Assembly (NCBI GenBank): GCA_016764535.1
Contig: JAESRR010000052.1
Coordinates: 2,839 to 11,730, forward strand
Direction: 5' to 3'
Source of the DNA: Cohaesibacteraceae bacterium
Lineage (GTDB): Bacteria > Pseudomonadota > Alphaproteobacteria > Rhizobiales > Cohaesibacteraceae
DNA length: 8,892 bases
How positions within the stretch are numbered: position 1 is the first letter of the stretch; each line of letters begins with the position of its first letter. The notes under the pieces were generated by a model. That model made no database searches, was not told the origin of the DNA, and worked only from the letters and a program-made list of their open reading frames with translations. A program made the position numbers and the translations under genes. Positions 1 through 5,392 of the stretch are shown one piece after another.

Positions 1-854
1 CTTATTCCGATAAACTCCTGAAACTTGTCGTCATGAGCGATATCCACTTATTGCCAAAAGGCGAGGTAAAGCGCGATCTTGACACCGCACCCCGCTTTAA
101 AAGTGCCATCAATGACCTGAACAAATTTCATGCTGATGCCGACCTGTGTGTCTTTGCCGGAGACATTACCGAAAAGGCAGATACGAAAGCCTTTTCGCAT
201 TTTGATGAAATTCGCGCCGCCAATGGACTGACACAGAGAGTAATGCTGGGCAATCACGATGATCGAAACGTTTATTTGGCACACGCCAGTGACCCCATGC
301 TTGATGAAAATGGTTTTGTTCAGGGATATGACGACATCAAGGGTCACAGGATCATCATGCTGGATAGTTCGGACCCTGGTGTGTTGCATAGCGGGCTCTG
401 CGATCAACGTTTGGAATGGGCTGCGAAGTGCTTGAATGATGCAAGGACAACAGGTCTCAAAGTCATTCTTCTACTGCACCACAATCCTTGCGCATTACAA
501 ATGCCGGTAGATACCTATCGACTGGCCGAGCCGGAAAAATTACTCAAGGTTCTCCGCGAAAGTGAAGCCGATATTATTCAAATTTTAGCAGGACATTGCC
601 ATATTTCCTCGGCAGGAAGCTGGGGTGGTTTCCCGTGCGCTACAATTTCGGGCAACCAGCACAGGGTCGAGCCTTTTTTACGCGGTCGCACTGGTCAGCA
701 GGTTTGTTATGAAGCCCCTGCACAATATGCAGTCATATTGTCTGACGGGATTAATTGTGCCGTTCACTTCCATAACTATGTGGATCACAGTGCCGTCATG
801 GACCCAGGACATTTTCCTTGCAAGCTGGATCAAGATTTCGAAAACATGGATTAG
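1..854 (+). CDS. Class III metallophosphoesterase (CpdA/GpdQ-like cyclic nucleotide or phosphodiester phosphodiesterase), 5'-partial
   Basis: A dinuclear-metal phosphodiesterase of the calcineurin-like fold, probably cytosolic, hydrolysing a phosphodiester such as a cyclic nucleotide or glycerophosphodiester; the substrate cannot be told from sequence. Numbering from the ATG at 33, all family motifs are visible: D3-x-H5, G43-D44, G73-N-H-D76, the H149-H150 pair after a hydrophobic strand, and G187-H-C-H190. The 273 residues from that ATG match the usual family length, but the frame is open to the window edge (first whole codon at 3) and reads YSDKLLKLVV directly before MSDIH. That is the expected first beta strand leading into the metal-binding D-x-H, so the ATG at 33 is probably internal and the true start lies a few residues outside. 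No GTG or TTG start is in frame before 33. It ends 67 bases from the convergent ApbE gene and is functionally unrelated to it as far as can be seen. Confidence 0.88.
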   Translation, partial: YSDKLLKLVVMSDIHLLPKGEVKRDLDTAPRFKSAINDLNKFHADADLCVFAGDITEKADTKAFSHFDEIRAANGLTQRVMLGNHDDRNVYLAHASDPMLDENGFVQGYDDIKGHRIIMLDSSDPGVLHSGLCDQRLEWAAKCLNDARTTGLKVILLLHHNPCALQMPVDTYRLAEPEKLLKVLRESEADIIQILAGHCHISSAGSWGGFPCATISGNQHRVEPFLRGRTGQQVCYEAPAQYAVILSDGINCAVHFHNYVDHSAVMDPGHFPCKLDQDFENMD

Positions 855-921
855 CAAAAATTGTAGCATCATTATCATATGGGCATACAAAACTGGCGCC
901 AACATTCATTTCGAGACGCTC

Positions 922-1917
922 TCAATTATTCAAGAAAATACCCGTCTCAACTAAGGATCGGTCCAGTTGGTCACCAATAAAAAATAATGCGCTTAAACCG
1001 TGGGTTTCTGCAAACCGGGGGCCATCAATCTCTCCCATAACCAACAGCGCAGTCGCCCATGCATCAGCCGACATGCAATCATCGGCAACGACAGTCACAG
1101 CATTCAAATTGTTACGAACCGGCGATCCTGTTGAAGGGTCCATGGTATGAGAAGATACAAAACCTTGCTGCACTACCTGATGTCGATAATTTCCCGAACT
1201 TGCAATGGCTAGATCATTGAGTTCGATCATATGTGCAATTTTGCGTGCTCGAGGGTCGGGTTCTTCCACTCCGATAATCCATGACAGCCCATTTGGTTTT
1301 TGGCCCGATGAGCGCATCTCTCCGTCGATTGCGACCAGATAATCTTCTATACTTTCTGCCTCCAGTACTTCGCACAATCGGTCCACTCCATACCCTTTTG
1401 CGATACCGCACAAATCAATTTGAACGTCAGAAACCCGCCGCGCTACACTGGCAACCGGATCGAACAAAACGGCAGCACCTGTCAGAAAACACGCTTTTTT
1501 GGCAACTCTAATTTTGTCCGGGTGAGGCCGCTTACGGTGTGGGCCAAATCCCCACGCATTTATTGCTTCGCCTACTGCCATATTAAATGCACCATTTGAA
1601 GCCGAGCCAATGTATTGAGCCCGCGCCAGTACTTTGCCAAAATGTTCAGGCACCTTCAAATTTGTACCCACCGGTGTCTGATTTAGCCGTACCAATGCAG
1701 ATTGCTGCTTCCAGGGAGACATTTGATCATCGACTTCATTTACAGCCGCTTGCAATTGCGTACTCAATTCTTCGATATCGAGGCTTCGGGAACTATAAAA
1801 AACTGCCGAATATCGGGTTCCCATTGTCGGGCCATTCAAGGCATAACGTTTTGATATATTGGATGGAGTCTTTGATGAACCAACAATCGGCCCGGGTGTG
1901 ATTTTATCAATAAACAT
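922..1917 (-). CDS. apbE: FAD:protein FMN transferase (ApbE family)
   Basis: Uses FAD as donor to attach FMN covalently to a Ser/Thr in a D-x-x-[ST]-G-A-[ST] motif of a target protein (EC 2.7.1.180). Numbering from the upstream ATG at 1935 (337 aa), family landmarks are M38-G-T-R-Y, S73-P-W, NGAFN (114-118), AWGFG (127-131), DLCGIAKGYGVD (174-185), SSGNY (246-250), H263-T-M-D-P and S289-A-D-A-W-A-T-A. I prefer the ATG at 1917 (331 aa) because GGAGG lies 10 bases before it, while the ATG at 1935 has only a weak AGG against it. Either start overlaps the end of the reductase gene, so translation is probably coupled. The likely target is the DUF2271 protein encoded first in this operon. Oddities: there is no signal peptide or lipobox, although the target is exported; the common FD of the GAFD block is FN; and the common GG of the GGD/GGE block is DG. 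The family call is firm; the start is moderately sure. Confidence 0.95.
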   Translation of the reverse strand: MFIDKITPGPIVGSSKTPSNISKRYALNGPTMGTRYSAVFYSSRSLDIEELSTQLQAAVNEVDDQMSPWKQQSALVRLNQTPVGTNLKVPEHFGKVLARAQYIGSASNGAFNMAVGEAINAWGFGPHRKRPHPDKIRVAKKACFLTGAAVLFDPVASVARRVSDVQIDLCGIAKGYGVDRLCEVLEAESIEDYLVAIDGEMRSSGQKPNGLSWIIGVEEPDPRARKIAHMIELNDLAIASSGNYRHQVVQQGFVSSHTMDPSTGSPVRNNLNAVTVVADDCMSADAWATALLVMGEIDGPRFAETHGLSALFFIGDQLDRSLVETGIFLNN

Positions 1918-4099
1918 CTTCCAAAAACCTCCCATCCTGTTTCAGCATCTCGTGATTTATTCCCATCGGCCTGCAAATATCATTGATGACAGTCCGTACA
2001 TCCCGGGCCATCGCAACACCACCACAGACCATTACCTGTGCACCATCCGCTATAGCGGTTCGGATGAACGCTGCGTCTTCCAACAATTTGTCCTGTACAT
2101 ATTGCTTTTGTGCGATGCGGGAAAATGCGATTTTTCCGCCGGTGAGCCTGTTATCCGCATGCCATTCAGACAGGTTCTTTTCATATAAAAAATCATTCGC
2201 CGGATCGCGCCCCCCCCAGTAAAGGTACATGGGGCGCTTTCGCGTATTGCCACGAAGAAACCCTGCAAAGGGAGCAATTCCAGTCCCGGCCCCAATCATA
2301 ACGACTGGCTTCATATTGGCATGTGGGCGAAACTGCGGATTTTCCCGAATAAAACCCTCAATCCGGTCGCCAGGTTTCAATTCATGCAGTAAACCCGAAC
2401 AAACTCCACCTGGATGTTTGCTTACACAGATTTCCAAAAAACCATCCGCGTACCCTGAGGCAAGTGAGTAGAAACGTGGCGCACTGTTGCGGGATGATAC
2501 AATGCCAATCAAATCTCCAGCTTCGAAACGCTGGCGACCATTGAGAATATTTGGCAATTTGAAACGAAGAATGACTTTGGGTGTTTCATGCTTGTGACCG
2601 TAGTCGTGCCTGTCAATCAATACATAACCAGCGGTTTTGGGGTGAATTGGAGTATGATCAAGAGCAAGAAGTGCATTCATCGAAGTACCAACGTCATCCC
2701 CCCATTCAGCAAATTGGCTCGCAGAACTCCGATCAATCTCAAAGAGGTTATGCAAACGCCGCAATCCTCTTGCTTGTAACGCCGCGTCGACATCGCCTGC
2801 GAACCCGCAGTATTTGGGAAAGCTTCGATCACCAAACCCGAGCACAGCAAATTGCATACCCGGCGAGACGTTCAACATTTCAAGTTTTGTCAAAAATTTA
2901 TCTGCATTATCAGGTGCGCCGCCATCTCCGCTGGTTGCAGCCAAAATAAACAAATGGCGCGCCTGCGGATAAACCCTTTGCAAATTGTTCATTGGCGCGG
3001 TGCTGACCCTGTGCCCGTTCTTGACAAGGGCCTTGTGCAAAGTTGCCGCAAACCCCCACGTCGTATTTGATTGGCTCGCGACCAGAATGATGACGTCTGC
3101 TTTGCTGTCAGAGATATTGTTAGCGAGTTTCGGTATTGGTAACCGAGTGCGTTGCCACCAAACCCTCATGCCTGAATAAACCAGAAACAATGTACCAAGA
3201 GCACCCACACCAAGTAAGATCGCATACCACCAATACCCCTGGCCGGTATGGAGCGTATAAACAGCCTGATATATTTTTTGCCAGGTGCTATTGGGTATGA
3301 ACGACAACATGGTGCCGGTTACCTGATCTACATATCCAGAACCCGATGCGGTTGTGATACTGAATACGTCTGTCACATCTCCCGCAACTGGGAACACCAG
3401 TTCCCGAAGATCTCCCAGGTTGATGCCTTGCAAAGCAACCAGGCCATCGATAGCCGTAGGTTCACCACCATGAACAAATTCCGGAAAAGGTACATATCCT
3501 GTGGATCCATCACTCAGAACATCGAAATTAACCAGTGACATCCAGACACCGCTAAGCGCGGTAACAACCAACAACAAGATGCTCAATCTACCAATTTTAA
3601 TATGACTTGTTTGTTGAGCTGGTCCTTGAGGTTGACGAAGCAATCTTCGCCATCCTCCCAATCTTTTCGCAAGCAACGCCAACCCGGTCAGGGACAGAAA
3701 AACCATAATTGACGCGGTAATCCCTGTAATCAATCGCCCGGTATCACCAATAAAAAATGACCGATGCAATTCAGTCACAAACCCAAATACATCAGAAGGA
3801 CTATAGATACCCAGGCTGGATCCCGACAGTGGGTCAACATGATCCGCTGTCAGTCCGGCATCACCATAATAATAAACCAGGAATGCACCGGACGCCTTGC
3901 GTATCAGTTTTTGTGGATCGGAAAACTTTCCGGAGACTGAATTCGCCAGTTCAGCAACGCTTCCATTCAAACCATTTGTTGAAGAGGCTTGTGACCATGA
4001 GATCACAGGTTCAAGAGAAAGTATTGATCCAGTGATTGCCATGAAAGAGACGAACAGGGCGGCAACAAGTGCCAGATAAGTATGTGAAATGCGGAACAT
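1907..4099 (-). CDS. PepSY-TM / flavodoxin / NADPH-FAD reductase fusion, transmembrane flavoreductase
   Basis: A 730-residue inner-membrane protein that should carry electrons from cytosolic NADPH to the periplasm. The membrane part has four helices (about 7-29, 122-144, 172-190, 291-314). Basic loops (KRLGGWRR, MRVWWQR) put both termini in the cytosol and two PepSY-like loops outside. H6, H112 and H284 near helix ends are candidate haem ligands; the related siderophore reductase FoxB is known to bind haem. A flavodoxin domain (about 333-470) shows an FMN loop SQSNTT (342-347), SGDGGAPDNA (390-399) and VLGFGDRSFPKYC (419-431). A CysJ/P450-reductase-like module follows: R542-F-Y-S for FAD, PGGVCSG (563-569), IGAGTGIAPF (602-611), S660-R and K665-x-Y-V-Q for the NADPH 2'-phosphate, and a C-terminal aromatic Y730. 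The gene starts 31 bases after the DUF2271 gene and its last codons overlap apbE. AAGGG lies 11 bases before the ATG. The codons for W628-G-G630 contain a run of eight G. The final acceptor is unknown. Confidence 0.93.
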   Translation of the reverse strand: MFRISHTYLALVAALFVSFMAITGSILSLEPVISWSQASSTNGLNGSVAELANSVSGKFSDPQKLIRKASGAFLVYYYGDAGLTADHVDPLSGSSLGIYSPSDVFGFVTELHRSFFIGDTGRLITGITASIMVFLSLTGLALLAKRLGGWRRLLRQPQGPAQQTSHIKIGRLSILLLVVTALSGVWMSLVNFDVLSDGSTGYVPFPEFVHGGEPTAIDGLVALQGINLGDLRELVFPVAGDVTDVFSITTASGSGYVDQVTGTMLSFIPNSTWQKIYQAVYTLHTGQGYWWYAILLGVGALGTLFLVYSGMRVWWQRTRLPIPKLANNISDSKADVIILVASQSNTTWGFAATLHKALVKNGHRVSTAPMNNLQRVYPQARHLFILAATSGDGGAPDNADKFLTKLEMLNVSPGMQFAVLGFGDRSFPKYCGFAGDVDAALQARGLRRLHNLFEIDRSSASQFAEWGDDVGTSMNALLALDHTPIHPKTAGYVLIDRHDYGHKHETPKVILRFKLPNILNGRQRFEAGDLIGIVSSRNSAPRFYSLASGYADGFLEICVSKHPGGVCSGLLHELKPGDRIEGFIRENPQFRPHANMKPVVMIGAGTGIAPFAGFLRGNTRKRPMYLYWGGRDPANDFLYEKNLSEWHADNRLTGGKIAFSRIAQKQYVQDKLLEDAAFIRTAIADGAQVMVCGGVAMARDVRTVINDICRPMGINHEMLKQDGRFLEDVY
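1928..1932 (-). promoter_or_regulatory. Ribosome binding site GGAGG for apbE
   Basis: GGAGG on the minus strand, 10 bases before the ATG at 1917. It falls inside codons 2-3 of the longer reading from the ATG at 1935 and also inside the last codons of the reductase gene. It is the reason for choosing the shorter start. The spacing is somewhat long, so initiation at 1935 by coupling to the upstream gene remains possible. Confidence 0.5.
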
Positions 4100-4130
4100 G
4101 ATTCAAATTACCCTTGTCGTGATCAAAAAC

Positions 4131-4601
4131 TTACATCGATACAGAAAGGGAACGAATGAAACCGCGGCCTCCAACCGTCATACCCTTGTTGTCTTTTGAA
4201 AGTGAGACCACAGCGTCGTTGGTATGTTCACCCCCGTCTTCGACAGCCGTGTCCACATGAATTTGATAACCGGCATCAATCATTGCATCTGAAAGATTGG
4301 CCGTGATGTTCAGCGTTCTGCCGCTGCCAACGCTGGCTCCTGTTAAACCATCCACGCTCTCACCACTCCTTGAAACTGCCCGGACCCAACCACGCAAATG
4401 CCCGTAATATTTTTGTTTTTCACCCGCAATCCAAAGCGTTGAATCATAGCGGCCATCCGGCTTGGTGAGATAAACCGCAAGATATGCTCCAGGCCCGCGA
4501 TAACTTTTCAATTCAGCAGTAATTATGACATCTCGCGCGATAGCTGCACGGGGAAGCAGAAGGGCGGTAGAGAGCAATAGAATGGTAATCAGCTTTTTCA
4601 C
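4131..4601 (-). CDS. Exported DUF2271 protein with an ApbE flavinylation motif
   Basis: A small periplasmic protein (156 aa), probably the flavin-carrying end of the electron chain encoded by this operon. From the GTG at 4601 it has a classic Sec signal peptide: MKK, a hydrophobic core of about residues 4-16, and an A20-I-A22 cleavage site before R23. The mature part carries DUF2271 features: LWIAG (56-60), YYGHLRGW (65-72) and D84-G-L-T-G-A-S90. The last matches the D-x-x-[ST]-G-A-[ST] motif that ApbE enzymes modify, so FMN is expected on S90; this is inference from the motif plus apbE in the same operon. The start is chosen over an ATG at 4613 because GGAG lies exactly 6 bases before the GTG and the resulting N-terminus is an ideal signal peptide. 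First gene of the operon, divergent from the two-component system. I do not know its electron acceptor. Confidence 0.88.
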   Translation of the reverse strand: MKKLITILLLSTALLLPRAAIARDVIITAELKSYRGPGAYLAVYLTKPDGRYDSTLWIAGEKQKYYGHLRGWVRAVSRSGESVDGLTGASVGSGRTLNITANLSDAMIDAGYQIHVDTAVEDGGEHTNDAVVSLSKDNKGMTVGGRGFIRSLSVSM

Positions 4602-4607
4602 GATTAA

Positions 4608-4611
4608 CTCC
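4608..4611 (-). promoter_or_regulatory. Ribosome binding site GGAG deciding a GTG start (DUF2271 gene)
   Basis: GGAG on the minus strand, 6 bases (TTAATC) before the GTG at 4601. It is embedded in the upstream ATG-GAG codons, so that ATG is unlikely to be the main start. Confidence 0.75.
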
Positions 4612-4625
4612 ATGGGTTGATGGAA

Positions 4626-4643
4626 TTAGAAAACGCTTTCTAA
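4626..4643. promoter_or_regulatory. Perfect 7-bp inverted repeat with a CG centre, operator-like
   Basis: TTAGAAAACGCTTTCTAA: arms TTAGAAA and TTTCTAA around ACGC, with one non-pairing position in an otherwise 18-bp palindrome centred on CG. It lies 25 bases before the DUF2271 GTG start, so it is probably within or next to the 5' leader. A/T-flanked palindromes with a central CG are typical of LacI-family operators, but no such regulator is in this window. It could instead form a short RNA hairpin that affects translation. The structure is seen directly; the role is not known. Confidence 0.45.
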
Positions 4644-4652
4644 CTGTCGTTT

Positions 4653-4683
4653 ACCTGAAAGTCTGAAAATATTCTGTTCAGGT
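4653..4683. promoter_or_regulatory. Inverted repeat ACCTGAA-N17-TTCAGGT in the divergent promoter
   Basis: Two 7-bp arms, 4653-4659 and 4677-4683, face each other near the middle of the divergent control region, with an AT-rich centre. The right arm is the first half-site of the 11-bp direct repeat, so the left arm may be a similar half-site facing the DUF2271 operon. This would let one regulator act on both directions; that is inference. Confidence 0.4.
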
Positions 4684-4697
4684 TGATGTAAGGTTGG
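4676..4697 (+). promoter_or_regulatory. Direct repeat with 11-bp spacing, probable OmpR-family regulator box
   Basis: TNAGGTTG occurs twice with an 11-bp period (AGGTTG at 4680-4685 and 4691-4696), the spacing used by OmpR/PhoB-type dimers bound head to tail. Read another way it is TTCAG-N6-GTAAG, two mismatches from the TTAAG-N6-TTAAG box reported for BqsR, and it resembles PmrA-type boxes. It sits 36 bases before the response regulator GTG, with a weak -10-like TAGAGT at 4711-4716, as expected for autoregulation. The repeat is seen; binding is inferred. Confidence 0.5.
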
Positions 4698-4722
4698 GAC
4701 GGCATTGGGATAGAGTAAAACC

Positions 4723-4726
4723 GGAG
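4723..4726 (+). promoter_or_regulatory. Ribosome binding site GGAG deciding a GTG start (response regulator)
   Basis: GGAG lies 6 bases (ATTTGT) before the GTG at 4733. The same motif and spacing occur before the divergent DUF2271 gene. It fixes the start 39 bases downstream of the first possible start codon, a TTG at 4694 that lies inside the direct repeat. Confidence 0.75.
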
Positions 4727-4732
4727 ATTTGT

Positions 4733-5392
4733 GTGCGGGTATTATTAATTGAAGACGACCATGTTCTGGGTGCAGCCGTCCGCGATCACGTATTGTCAAT
4801 TGGTCATAGCGTGGATTGGTATCAACGACTGGATGAAGCAAGGCTATCTCTCCAGACCATCACCTATGAACTGGTTCTTCTGGATTTAAATCTCCCGGAC
4901 GGCCGCGGGATGGATCTGCTGCATTCCCTGCGCGCCAGCGACAACCCCGTCCCTGTCATAATCATCACAGCCCAGGATCAAATCACAATTCGAATTGAAG
5001 GTCTGGAAAGCGGTGCCGACGACTATTTGGTAAAACCTTTCGATCTGGCAGAATTGGGTGCAAGATTAAACGCCGTTGCACGACGTTATGCCGGGCAGCC
5101 AAATCCACAGATCACCATGGGTAATGTCATTGTGGATCTGGGGCGTAAAATCGTTTCCGTATCCGGAAAATCCTGCTCTTTAACGTCTCGTGAATGGGCA
5201 GTACTTGATCGACTTCTGCGCCATCGCGGTGCAATCGTTAGCAAAACAGACATTGAAGACGCGCTTTATGCCTTCGGTTCCGAGATCGAAAGCAATGCTG
5301 TGGAAGTCTATGTCAGCCGGTTGCGCAAAAAACTGGGCCGTAACAGTATCACGACCGCACGAGGACTTGGTTACAGGATAGACGCACAATGA
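4733..5392 (+). CDS. OmpR/TctD/BqsR-type DNA-binding response regulator
   Basis: Cytosolic transcription factor, 219 aa, the usual length for the family. From the GTG at 4733 it begins MRVLLIEDD, the canonical first strand with acidic residues D8-D9. D51 (LLDLNLPDG) is the phosphoacceptor, T79 (IIITA) and K101 (VKPFD) complete the receiver switch, and a winged-helix domain fills about 124-219 with SLTSREWAVL, the recognition region NAVEVYVSRLRKKL and the C-terminal wing TARGLGYRI. Its stop overlaps the kinase start as ATGA, so the two are a co-translated pair. The divergent DUF2271-reductase-ApbE operon is the natural target, and the direct repeat at 4676-4697 a natural binding site. The start is supported by GGAG with 6-base spacing; the TTG at 4694 would add 13 non-family residues. 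The family is certain; the exact subgroup and signal are inferred. Confidence 0.96.
   Translation: MRVLLIEDDHVLGAAVRDHVLSIGHSVDWYQRLDEARLSLQTITYELVLLDLNLPDGRGMDLLHSLRASDNPVPVIIITAQDQITIRIEGLESGADDYLVKPFDLAELGARLNAVARRYAGQPNPQITMGNVIVDLGRKIVSVSGKSCSLTSREWAVLDRLLRHRGAIVSKTDIEDALYAFGSEIESNAVEVYVSRLRKKLGRNSITTARGLGYRIDAQ

Noticed and set aside
855..921. Possible bidirectional terminator between the convergent phosphoesterase and apbE genes, including the palindrome TGGCGCCA at 894-901
   Set aside because: The palindrome has no loop or following T tract in either direction and no longer stem is visible; a weak or factor-dependent terminator cannot be excluded.
625..1150. Two plus-strand frames (625-954, 818-1150) bridging the phosphoesterase end and the ApbE gene
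   Set aside because: They overlap conserved coding of the two real genes, have no ribosome binding site or family features, and look like chance frames.
4614..4700. A defined sigma-70 promoter for the DUF2271 operon on the minus strand
   Set aside because: No convincing -35/-10 pair with standard spacing is visible; an activator-dependent promoter is likely, but I cannot place it.
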